Positions 53,401 to 64,000 of a stretch of DNA of 64,000 nt are shown piece by piece. The position numbers were made by a program, and so were the translations under genes. This DNA comes from Tubulanus polymorphus (taxonomy: Eukaryota; Nemertea; Palaeonemertea; Tubulaniformes; Tubulanidae), in NCBI RefSeq assembly GCF_964204645.1, contig NC_134026.1, positions 25,500,650-25,564,649 of the forward strand, read 5' to 3'. The first letter of the stretch is position 1. Every line of letters begins with the position of its first letter. A model generated the notes under the pieces. It ran no database searches. It was not told the origin of the DNA and worked only from the letters and a program-made list of their open reading frames with translations.

Positions 53401-55005
53401 CGAATGTAATCAATCATTAAACATCTCCAGGAATGTTGACCAAGCATGAGAAGAACACTGCCAATTTGCACGTAGTCCGGTCAAACCTGTTCTGTTCTGC
53501 TAGCAGCAGTCAGTGCAGCGTCCGCGAGGTTTTTAATTATATTTCGATTCAGAGTAATCGGACGGACAGTTCTCTGTTCACCGATTCGTGATGGGTAAGC
53601 GCTGTACGCATTAAGGGTTGATGATTTGTAGACTTTTTTTATTTTCATTGCCCAAAACGACCGAGCTTAAGATTTGAAAGATTTCCTCTTAAAAACGAAC
53701 GTTGCATAGAATGATAGTTTCATCAGGACAATCATTGTGTTTTTTTCGTGGAAGTGCAGTCTAGACGGAATTTTTTTCAGATTTCAAACTGATATTGCTC
53801 TGGCATGCTGTCATTTTCTGATGCAATAAATATTCGAAATCATCATTTGCCATTGAACGTAATTCGCCTGCGCACATCAAGGGTTAACGAGTAATTCCTT
53901 TGCGAGCGCAAAAACTAATACGGCGCTCTATATTTTGAATTAACTATCGGTCAATTGGACAGATCCATCAAACGAACTTAGCCGGCTCTAATTTCAGACA
54001 GCCCAGCGGAATTTACCCGAGCGAATTATCAAAATTAATGTCAGTGAAATGCCGACTGAAAAGCACTTCGGAGCTAAGCCGCATGAATAGCGCGCCGGCA
54101 TCAATGTTGAAATGACCAACTGCCATTACGCGATCAAATTGAAATGAATCACATTTCAGCCATTTGGGTCATCCATTACGCATCAACTCAAGCTGAAAAC
54201 AAACGAGACTGTAACCAAAGCAATTTCATTTATTTTTCCCGTTGTCGAGAACTGATTTGACTTCTTTCTATTCGATGGGTTTTTATGCATTGAACGCTAC
54301 TGAAACGAACGACTACTGCGGTTAATGATGTCGCGTTTAAGACCATTTTCACTGCGAACAAAGATGGAGGCTTTCAGTGCAACAAAAGTCACAAACCTCC
54401 ATTCAAAATGTTTCTACGACAGTTTTCAAATATACATTACTTTCTAAAATCTATGGGCTGAGTGCATTATGCTGCATCACCAAAAAACAATTCACAAAAA
54501 TGGTGGCTAGAAGAGTATTTCATTTTCATCGAAAATCTAACTGCTGACCACAGGCTCTACAGCGCGATGATTTCCAATCGAATATCTGGTCAAACTAGTA
54601 AAGAGATTCGCAATGTGACGTGGAAAATTCCTGCTTGATATTCACAAAGCGAAGTCTAATATAAATTCAGGTCGGATTTCGGTCGCATATTGACGAGAGG
54701 TGCTTTCAAATTACCACGCACTGCAAGTGACCGTTTCGGCTTTGTTAACATTGGTCGGAATTTTCAGTCGAGCAATTTTCGATTTGATGAGAATCGAGCG
54801 ACCGCGGCCGACATATCCGCGTGTGATTTTTAATGAAAATTCTTCAAGAGCCATGTCAGATCAATGGACAGTGGTCGTTGCTTTGCGTCGAGATTATTGA
54901 TTAAAAATCCTCGGTGTGCATGTATTTTAGACATTCAATTCAGTCTCAGAAGACCCGTGTCCATCATCGCGGCAACGGCTATCGTGACTCACACTCGATC
55001 GTGCA
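50461..55005. other. Non-coding DNA, no supported gene
   Basis: Frames of about 110 codons at 52073-52411 (minus) and 52477-52809 (plus) have no recognised domains or strong splice sites. A TATC/TATA microsatellite lies near 53.10 kb. Confidence 0.5.
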
Positions 55006-55314
55006 TTAATTTTTGTTGAAAAAAAGATTGATATCTAAGACGATGCCGAGGCCTTCAAAAGGAATTTGAATGCGAAACTCATTTTCATTTGTGACACATA
55101 CTCCGGCGCTGTCCATCCGTCGAGCATCAAATTGACCTGACTCGTATTTTACAATGAAATGACTCAGCCTGAACTGTCTACAAATAATCACTAGCTCGTC
55201 AAGCCCCAAGTGGTCACGGAAAAAAGTTTTATTGCTCCGGACAAGGGCTTTAACTATGTCCACGACGTAGTTTATTAAGTCCACAGGGAGGCTTATTTCT
55301 ATCCTTGTTAGACG
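55006..55314 (-). CDS. Weak candidate terminal exon, unassigned
   Basis: Minus-strand AAACAG at 55315-55320, preceded by TTTGCATTTT, could act as an acceptor. The frame behind it runs 102 codons to a TAA at 55006-55008. The translation alternates hydrophobic and charged residues (for example ISLPVDLINYVVDIVKAL and GLDELVIICRQFRLSHF), as in folded proteins. There is no ATG near its start, so it would have to be an internal or terminal exon. No family was recognised, and no poly(A) signal was noted close by. Its length alone is within chance for this base composition. Confidence 0.2.
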   Translation of the reverse strand, partial: RLTRIEISLPVDLINYVVDIVKALVRSNKTFFRDHLGLDELVIICRQFRLSHFIVKYESGQFDARRMDSAGVCVTNENEFRIQIPFEGLGIVLDINLFFNKN

Positions 55315-55329
55315 CTGTTTAAAATGCAA

Positions 55330-56761
55330 ATTTCCCCCATGGAAATTATTAATGATAGGGTTCAGGTTTTTACTACGTAGTAATTGCTACACGCACGCGC
55401 GTTCGTTAAGGGAAGAACCCAAAGCGGTCAGGGGTCAGAGCGAGGCTATTTCACCGCGCCAAGACGTGTAATCAGACGACACAGGTATAGCAATCAGAGA
55501 GATTTCTGCAATCGATAGAAATTTAAAAGACGACTGTGGCTACATCGGAGGTTGTGACTTATTGAAATGAGTCAAAATCAGATAACGAAGTCATCAACAA
55601 CTGCGACCCATTAACATGTAATCAGCGGGTAGTATTTCTGAAATTCAATATTTCGATGTAATGCGAACATCGGACGGCACGGCGTGAAATATATAGTTGG
55701 CGTTTTCAACGTCACTTTTTCACCGACAAATTGACAGTAATTATGAAGGCAGTTACAGGCGAGCTGTCTGATTTGATTCTAGAAAAAACTGTCGTCTTGT
55801 GAGACGCAGGGGTCAGTAGGCTAATGACCAAATCTGGACGAAGCACAATAACTAACAGGCCTAAGCGAACCTCCCGGACATAATTTGCCAATTCTGATTA
55901 GCGAATTGCCGATAGGAAAAAAAGTACTTCAGCAACTTCGGAGCTTGAATTATCAAAATATGTGAAAATCTGAATGAGAAAACCACAGTTGTGACAAATT
56001 ATGTTGGAACCACGTTCACGGTGGGCTGTTTATAACTCTCGCTTTGGTCAACTCGAATCATCTCGTATCATTGTCTAGTTCCAAATGTACGACTGCATGT
56101 ATGATTTGTTTCCACTAATGTCGATTAATGAAGCAAAATTCATACGATCAAATTAAACAGAGTTCCCCGTCAAGTCTCGCGGTCAACCTTATCAGGCCAA
56201 AGGCCACGTGTAATTGGGCCAAATTCCAGGTGGCGATTGTTTTTCCGGAATGGTAAACACGATCATCATCAGCTATTGTAAACGTACTAATTCGATTTGC
56301 CCGACATCCGCGGAAGTGAAAGTGACCCAGCAATACACGCCGCTTTCAAAATAAGCATGTGCGTTATGAGAAATGAATACATCATTTTGAGAGGCAGGGA
56401 ACAATTTGGTCAACCTGTTCAGTCCCACCTTTCTTATTGTCGTCGGACAATTGTATGTACAAAATACAACTAAATATCCCGTCTAAACGTTTGTTACGGT
56501 AAATTTGAGCTTTTGTCCGCGGACACATATACGATAATATACTACGGGTTCGCGTGGCGGCCGTTCAACAAAAGAGACAATTCGGTGTCAAAGATACGCC
56601 GGAGTATAATAATGATGGAGGGAATCGATGGTGGAGGCCTGCAGGCGAGAACTAGCCCTAATCGCCTCGACATGCGACTATAACAATAAAACAGACATTT
56701 ATGGGGTAAAGATTAAGATGTCGAATTCCCGGCTTTCACCCGATTTGACCGATATATACGC
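55330..56761. other. Non-coding DNA
   Basis: No frame with coding support and no RNA gene were seen. Only scattered TGGTCA/TGACCA and ATTA words were noted. Confidence 0.5.
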
Positions 56762-56781
56762 GAGGTGAGGTGAGGCGAGGC
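56762..56781. repeat. Four GAGG(T/C) units
   Basis: A 5-nt tandem repeat, GAGGT GAGGT GAGGC GAGGC. It abuts the palindromic repeat that follows. Confidence 0.8.
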
Positions 56782-56895
56782 CGACTGAATTAACTCATTG
56801 AAAATAATGAACTTATTTTAACCAGGGAAGTGTACACTTCCCTGTGTTAACTCAGAGTTAACTCTTACTCGAAAGTGTGGAGCTGGATCCCGAGA
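56777..56895. repeat. Palindromic dispersed repeat, copy 2
   Basis: It shares GAGGCCG, TTAACTC(C)ATTGAAAAT and GGAGCTGG, in the same order, with the element at 9355-9462. Its centre is a perfect 22-bp palindrome at 56823-56844. Flanking TTAAC and GTTAA extend the pairing past a one-base bulge. There is no coding capacity. Divergence from copy 1 is high, so the relationship is probable rather than certain. Confidence 0.5.
56823..56844. repeat. Perfect 22-bp palindrome
   Basis: CAGGGAAGTGT is followed directly by its exact complement ACACTTCCCTG. It would form a hairpin or cruciform, and is probably the tip of the surrounding inverted-repeat element. Confidence 0.95.
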
Positions 56896-59800
56896 AATAT
56901 AATCTAAGAAAGTATATCGTTTGAGGCGACTTGATGCGGTCACAATAGGCGACAGTGTACTATAAATTTAAAAGTTAGGCATTCCATTTAACGATTTAAA
57001 ACAGCTTTTCCGGGATGTATTGTCACGATGAATAACTGTAGATTGGATAAGTCGTAATGGGAATAAGCTTCCTGAATTATCGCGAGAGGAAATACCGTAT
57101 AATATACCTATCACCTATATAGATATAGTGAATATTAAAAAAAACCTGACTTATTTTCATGTAGATAGATATGTCTGTGCCATATGATAAAATTATGTTA
57201 AAAGTGTTACTGCTGAAGAGCCATTAGCTATCATCTGCAGACTTCACGCTATTTTCGAAAACGAGTGATCGTCAACCACTTCACAACATGTGACTTTCAC
57301 AAAACGAGGGCCCATTCAAATATTTTTTGATTTGATTAAATAAAATTGTGTCCATTCACACATAGATAGGATCTATATTTGAAACAGCTAGTCCGCATTC
57401 GTATGCTACACGCAGAAATAGAATCATAGGTATTATATGTATGTATATATTGCGTTGCAATGAACCAATCTTTTCGCTCTGTCTTTTTAATTCGACAACA
57501 AAGACATTCTAAAAATTCCAACCAATTAGATCAAGATCAAACGCACCAAATTCAATTCGTGCTAGATGATAAAATTCAAAGAACTCGTTGCCCTAAGATA
57601 TGTATTAGTGCGCCGCAGAATGTGATCGAATTTCGTTTTTCAAAAAATTAAATATAACCTAGTCTATGCGATTGACTTGGGCGAAAGGTCACAAATGTGG
57701 CGCTTGTAAATTTCATTAGAAATGACATTATCCAATTTCCATGCGTTGAGATCAAACAGCCATTTGAATTGAAGAAAATTACATTGTCAGATATCATCTG
57801 GCCTAATGACTCGCTATGCAAACCATCAGTCGAGAAAAAACAAATTGAAATGAACTCCTCTAGCTGAAGTATACAATATCGACGTACAAGATATTTTTGA
57901 TTTCATTTCACAGCATTACAGGGCGACCCACTAAACATGGCCTTAGGAGGTGGTAAATTCCGAGAAACAATTTTTTCACACTCGCTCACATCAACACATG
58001 AAAATCAAATTTTTCGAAACTTTGTGCCTCATACCTCGAGGCGGGATTTTTTCGATTTAGCTTCGTCAGTAAAATCAACCTAAACCAGTTTTCCTTTCGG
58101 CATTTGAGGTTTTATTTTATTCAATTTAGTTATATACACATCGGCAGTGATATCTTAGTACATTTGAACAGACCTTTAATATCACAGACCTCGGGGCAAT
58201 TAAGGCCTTAGCTGAGGGGTCTCAATAAGAGAATAGAGTGATCAATGAGATGTAACTGCCTAAAGGAAACACCGTCACCTAAGGCTAAAATGACTGTTTC
58301 TGTTGGTGGAATATGCAAAATGAGTTATGTGAAACAAGCAGCTTGAACGAGCAAATCTTCGAAACTTTTAGAAAATCAAACAGCTCATCAATAACCAGTG
58401 ATACCATTCATGAAATATATATGTATATGAGATGGGAACGCCATACAGATAATGACTATTGGGAAGTATTGATGTTGATTAAGCGCCTGATGTTGACATG
58501 TTCTATCATGGAAATATTTACTTTTTCCATCGAAATCGCTGGAAAAAGAAAAAAGCCTTCCTGCTACACCTGTATCATAGTGATTTTTTGTTCTGTCATT
58601 ATTATAACAGATATCTCTCCAGTTCCTATTACGAACGCCAGCTCATGCTTTTTCTGGCCAGAAGTGTCTGTTTACATACGCCAATTATGTATATTGGCAT
58701 AAATGCCTCATAGTTTTGACAGTTCGCAGTTCAAATAGCACTCAACCGGGATTAAATTTTAAGAATCATACCACTGCCAATTGAAGGCACCCGTTTTCGT
58801 TTGTTCGCGGACAGATTAAATCTATAAAAATATGGCAGACACCACATCCCCCATCTCGATGCCAAGAGTACTTCACATGGCTAACGACGAATGGCTCGTT
58901 GTCGGCACGAAATTTAGATGGATCAACCAGATGTAAAATCAAACTAATTTAAATCCAATGACAGAGAGTTTTGCACCGAATAACCCCGAGGTATTAGAAA
59001 GGCACGAGTTGGTGTGACAGTTTTCGTGCTGATAGTCAAAACCCAGCTGACTTCATTTTTTCACTCGCTATAATAACCAAGCCACAGTATTCATTATATG
59101 AACTGGATCTCTCTAATCGGCAATATCGTGGATTTACTTGTGTAAACAAAAATTAGCTTTCAAGTTATGCATCACGGTTTGCCCCAGATCTTATTTATAA
59201 AAGGGTGTTTTTTATATCATGGCTAATCCGTAAAAAAGTCATTGAGTGTGGGAGAGGCGAGATGATCAGATCAAATTTCTGTATTGCAAGGCGTTACACA
59301 TCAATTTGTAGATTTCAAATCTATCTTTATAAACTAGAATCAGAATGATAGTATCAAGAGACTCCTTTGATATAAGACATTATATATAATGATGACCTTT
59401 CAGAGAGACAGAACCGGCTACATTTTGTAAATTTATGTTATAGTTTATTTCGCTAGTCGTTAACGGCTACTAATACGAAATGATACATCCACAATTGGTT
59501 TTTGCACGGCTATTGATTTGTCGAGTCTCAAACTGGTAAAATTCTGACAACGATATTGTCTGTGTCGGCTACTGGCTGTATATCTCAAAATAGAATAAAA
59601 AAATCCTATCATAAATTATTGGAAAAGAAAAATGGTTTTCATGCGCTGCCTCCTGGGCATTCATTGACAGACGAACGCCGAGTCCATTTATGACCAATTC
59701 CATTTCACTGTGAATGGACGCCGCAACCCGCAAAAAAATCCCGATGGCTTGACTAAACAATCTTGATATTAAATACTATAAAAGCCGAAAATGACTCTAC

Positions 59801-61823
59801 CAGGAAATGACCACTAATTTCACTAATGGAAACGCTAATTTCAAGATTTCGCCGAGACAGCAGCGATCTGTCCATATATATTAATTCGCACTCGAATGCC
59901 ATAAGCGTGTTACGGGACAGAATTCAATTATGATCCAGTAATTTTAACATTTCGAGATTACCTGCAACTATATATTATGGACGTGATAAGTAATGCATAT
60001 GGCTGATTAGTTTCTGATGAAAGTCACATTGATTTAATGTATAGAAAAATTATCACATATTGAGAAGGTTTTGTTCACACTCCTCATACAAGAAGATGGA
60101 TACTAATATAACTTCGTCTTGCCGATTCAAATATGTCCATGAAATTTATTCTACGCATATCTACTAATCAATTTTCAGTCATTTCCGACGAATGAAACCA
60201 GTCCAGACTTTTTAAGGCCGGACCGTGGAGGATTCGGCCATGGTTTAAAAAACGAATTTGTTAACATGGCATGGCGTTAATGGGTCAAAATGATCCACCC
60301 ATCAAAACGGAAATGAACTAATTTTTTACGGCCAATACCGAACGATTGTAACGCTTTGCGTGGTTTTTTTCGGTGCCAACAAATGGAAAAATCGCATGCA
60401 AAGGTATGAATTTAATGAGCCAGCACGACGTTGTCAATTTCCGATGCGAAATGCCCCTGGTCAGTTTTATGTCATTCTGCCACAGGTTCGACTCAATGAC
60501 AAATGTTCCAATTAGCACTTCCATTTCCCATTTGATGCAATTTATTTCTTGGCTACCTGGCAAAAATAGATGAATAATACGTGCCTTTAGGTGACCGATT
60601 ACTATATATAATATCATATCTACATTACTTCTTCATTAACACTATAGAAACGCCTCGTACCTCAAAAATCTAGTACAAAAACTCTACCAAATCATCGAAA
60701 GGCCACAAAGGTAATACCTAAAGCTTAGAAAATTGATACCTCGATTCTTCTTTCAGCTGAGCTTAAAAGTTGACCCGGCCGGCCGCCTATCTACCCTGTA
60801 GATTAATTTTGTTTTATTTCTCATCGTGATCGGGCTAACCATAACAGACCCGGCAGTTCTAGAAATGAACTGATTCGGCCTACAAATTTTATTGCGGTTT
60901 ACAAAAGTGACCCGGCCGATTAGATTTTGTTCAGCCAATGTCTGTATAGTTATCACCTTATAACGAGACCTAAACAACTGCGAATCTATCATAAAATCAT
61001 GACTTTCTAAAAGTATAATTTCTTTCCTGGTGTCGGTTTCCGTCCACGATTCCACTGCTGGAATACAACAAATAGGCTTTTTTCGAAAAATGACTTTTTC
61101 TAAGACTAATACAGAGAACAATGGAGATGTGTTATCATACGAGCCCGAAGCGATATATCATTAGATTATATCAGTGAACCATTAATTATAGACGAGCTTC
61201 CCGCCAGACGAAATTCAATTCGAAGGAGATTACGATTTCAACGCGGCAAAAGTAACAGGACACCGCGAAAAAAGTGTTTCTTTCGTTGTATCATGTGAGC
61301 CTTCGATTTGAAAAACAACTACCGCCGAACCTCGTCACAACAAACTTTCAGGTACCAGGAAATCTGTTCGTTATAATCCACAGTTCGTTATATCCAGTAT
61401 GAAATCATCAGAATTGTCGTGTCTGGGATGAAATACTAGGTTTTTAATAACCGATAAATCGTTATAACGAGGTTCCGCTGACTGTAATGCACATTTTTTT
61501 GTGTATTTTCTTCATTTAGCCTTCTACATCATATTCGTGTTCGATCTTAATAGACGGATGGCGCGTGGAAACCACGAGAAAATGGAAACGAGTTGAATTC
61601 GGGATCGTCTGATAGCTGAGCTCGGTCTCTCCAGTGACTGGAATGAAGAAACTGAAATAGAGAAACACATTATACGATCGACGAGTGTTTTATAAATGGA
61701 TATCGATTTGGAATGAAACTCTGTCAGTGATAGCTGACTGTCAGTTCTTATCTGCGTTCATTGTTGCCTAACCTTAAGCGAGGGGATTATTTTTCAATCC
61801 AAAACCATTTACTTTTCGCAGAA
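56896..61823. other. Non-coding DNA with short GC-rich repeated words
   Basis: No supported gene. Minus-strand frame 60753-61121 (122 codons) and plus-strand frame 58313-58702 (129 codons) have no recognised domain. Between 60771 and 60918 the 11-mer TGACCCGGCCG occurs twice (60771-60781 and 60908-60918), with a related GACCCGGC at 60847-60854. Confidence 0.5.
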
Positions 61824-61985
61824 TCTGGACGCTGGCAAACGCGGCCGGGTTTAATCTTCACGGACGGGTCTGACTGTGAAACCATTCAATTTGTACGGAC
61901 GTCGCGGCCGCGCGGGCGAAATCGAATTAAAATCTAATCAGGCGCGAAAGAAAACCCGGGTTCAGACGTTGGTCATTGGATAGTT
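61824..61985. promoter_or_regulatory. CpG-dense patch
   Basis: A clearly CpG- and GC-richer interval containing CGCGGCCGCGCGGGCG near 61904 and CCCGGG near 61957, with ATTA-type words between. In an invertebrate genome it could be a promoter-proximal or enhancer element. A 42-codon minus-free open stretch on the plus strand has no ATG and no recognised product. The role is inferred. Confidence 0.3.
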
Positions 61986-64000
61986 TTTCACACCTTGGTC
62001 GCATTAATTTTAGCCGCAGAAAAATTTTGACATAAGATATCGCGAGTAGACAAAAGAAAAGAAGCGACGTCGCCGCATGATTATGCTTCATTTCGGATTC
62101 AAAACTGCTGCAAGCATGTCTCAGACAAAGTCATTAAATTCTAAATCCCAAGGCGCTGTTTACAATGGCCGAAGCTGATAAAAGCCCATTATCAAAGACG
62201 TCAGCCGATACGTGGCAAATCCTGACCACGTATTATCATTAATACGGCGAAAATATTTGAAAGATTGAAGACTTTAATTCATTATATTAATCCCTAGTAT
62301 ACAAAAATAAAACTCATAATACGTCTTTGCAATTCAACCAGTGACAGTCATGTGATTAATTGCCCGCTCGCCTAACACAATATTCGCTCGGTAGAAAGTG
62401 AGTCTTTGGCGTAAAATCTTGACCTTTCTTTTACACGGAGGTCTGATCGCCATCATGGGAAATGTTTTCAATGCAAATTTCGACGTATATTCAAGTTGAT
62501 TCCGTCAGGGAACAAAAGTGAATAGCCGAATACACAACGCCACTGACTATACGCGTATGAACCTTATATGATACCTTGGAGTAGTCAAATGATTACTCCA
62601 AACATGTTTTATCATTGGTGGAACCGTAAACGAAAACCTCGATTATACTCATGATTATCATTTGCTAAAGGCTATAAAAAACAAAAATAGATTGAGAATC
62701 CTGGTCGTTTTATTCATGGAGTCCAAAATTGGGTAACACTTTACCAGCCTTCGCCATAGAGAAAACAAAGCATCGGTGTATCCTTATCTTCGCCAAGTTT
62801 GCTCCCTCGTGAAATCAGGTCTGAGCAGTCATTTAGCTACCATCCTTAGTTAACCGATATTGTGACTTCGAAAGCACGACCAATTATAAGAGTTTATTCG
62901 ACGTTGTCATGGCTAACGCGTTCTTCGTCGCCATCTTTGAGTTGTTTTTCCTGGGTGTAAACTTGAAAACCGTTTCCGTTCATTATAAGCGAACGGTCCA
63001 TCGAATCATACCATCCCCAGTGCCCGATACACATCTTATATGTAGAATGTGATGATGAATTTCGGCATGATAACAAACAATCTGATGTCAATAACCTTGC
63101 TAGAATAAATCAGGCGTAACTACCAGACCACTGTTAGAAACTACAAACAACAAACAGCCAGTAATGCAGACATGGTTTTCCAATTCCATCCGATTTTGGA
63201 GATATGAAGCCAGACTGTCAGCATGTATGTACATGCTGCATAATTGCGCGTGATAAGGGAGATTTATTGGAAGATTCGAAATATGTTTATCTAGAAGGAG
63301 CCGAGTCTCGCGACACCTTCTCGCATCTCTAGACATTGAATGGGTCTCACAAACAAAATAACTTCCAACTTAAGAAATCTATATAAAGTATAAAACATGC
63401 TTGGTGTTTTTATCATCAAGTTGACAGTCAGTAATCTCGGAATACATGCATCCGTTTAGATATCCTACATATTGTCCCATCATAAAACTGCTTCATTGAC
63501 CACGGTACCTAACATGCGCTTCATATGGTACCTATTCATGCGAATCACAAGCAAATTCGGACTATCGATAAAAACTTGAATTTTTGACCACGATGACAGA
63601 CAAAACGAACATTACTTCAGCCATTAATGAGACATCATGGCCCATTTGGATGTGAGATACAACTGACCGGTCATATTGATGAGTCTACCAACCGCATTAA
63701 GATCAATGCTCATCCGATTAGGACAGACTCGCCTCGATTCGGGGTCATTTTAACCTCCAATCATTTCTAGGCGCGTACGTTAATTTTTTGGTCGAACGCG
63801 GCGAATCGACTGGCCTATCGATAAAACTTAATGGACACAATCGGAGCCAATCAGCATGAGGCCTTAGTGTTTCAGCGTAAATTTGCCATTATCACCACCG
63901 AATGGAGGACTAGCCATTTCATTGCACGCATCATTTCACTTTGGTGTTCCACTTGAGTTTGCTGATGGGATTTTGGCAAATTTCTCGCACGTGGATGGAC
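61986..64000. other. Non-coding DNA to the window end
   Basis: No supported gene. Short minus-strand frames at 62894-63091 and 63100-63336 have no recognised domain. TGACCA words recur near 62.2 and 63.5-63.6 kb. Confidence 0.5.

Noticed and set aside
58313-58702. 129-codon plus-strand frame with a hydrophobic segment
   Set aside because: No domain, no supporting splice sites, and an overlapping frame of similar quality. Consistent with chance.
60753-61121. 122-codon minus-strand frame
   Set aside because: Recurrent GRVTF/PAGSTF-like words come from the GACCCGGC repeats. No family was recognised.
1-64000. CRISPR arrays, rRNA and bacterial-type operons
   Set aside because: No regularly spaced repeats, rRNA-like blocks or runs of adjacent long frames were seen.
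1-64000. TAGGCCTA (near 4746, 12953, 22661 and 28384) as a system-specific signal
   Set aside because: Four copies where about one is expected is a mild excess, and I associate this word with marine invertebrate genomes generally.

Overview
This 64 kb window looks like non-coding, intergenic or long-intron DNA from an invertebrate animal. No open frame is longer than about 131 codons. A rough estimate for random sequence at about 38% GC gives several frames above 100 codons, which is close to what is present. There are no bacterial-style operons and no rRNA gene. I found no tRNA, CRISPR array or complete transposase. CpG is not strongly depleted over most of the window, which argues against a vertebrate. 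The palindromic 8-mer TAGGCCTA occurs four times, which I associate with marine invertebrate genomes, but phylum cannot be fixed by reading alone.

Layout. 1-7.3 kb: AT-rich non-coding DNA. 7.35-7.62 kb: the clearest mobile-element relic, a long imperfect palindrome with a hammerhead-ribozyme-like core, bracketed by an 11-bp direct repeat. 9.36-9.46 kb and 56.78-56.90 kb: two diverged members of a second palindromic family; the second carries a perfect 22-bp palindrome, and a short possible fragment lies at 12.68 kb. 11.1-12.6 kb: a stretch with fewer CpG that holds a lysine-rich minus-strand frame and another unassigned frame. 13.7-13.9 kb: a possible terminal exon. 14-38 kb: gene desert with microsatellites and many TGGTCA/TGACCA hexamers. 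38.6-39.0 kb: a candidate minus-strand promoter and first exon (CCAAT, TATA, a 7-codon upstream ORF, a start with an N-myristoylation-type N terminus, and a GTAAGT donor). 50.2-50.5 kb: a candidate minus-strand exon ending at CAG|GTGAGC. 55.0-55.3 kb: a weaker candidate exon. 60.8-60.9 kb: GC-rich repeated words. 61.8-62.0 kb: a CpG-dense patch.

The candidate exons are not shown to belong to one gene. None could be assigned to a protein family. The rest reads as possible cis-regulatory DNA, with homeodomain-type ATTA cores and some octamer sites, between decayed repeats. The best leads are the hammerhead-like palindromic element, the threefold excess of TGGTCA/TGACCA, and the two candidate minus-strand exons with good donor sites. 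All counts were made by eye and need machine checking.
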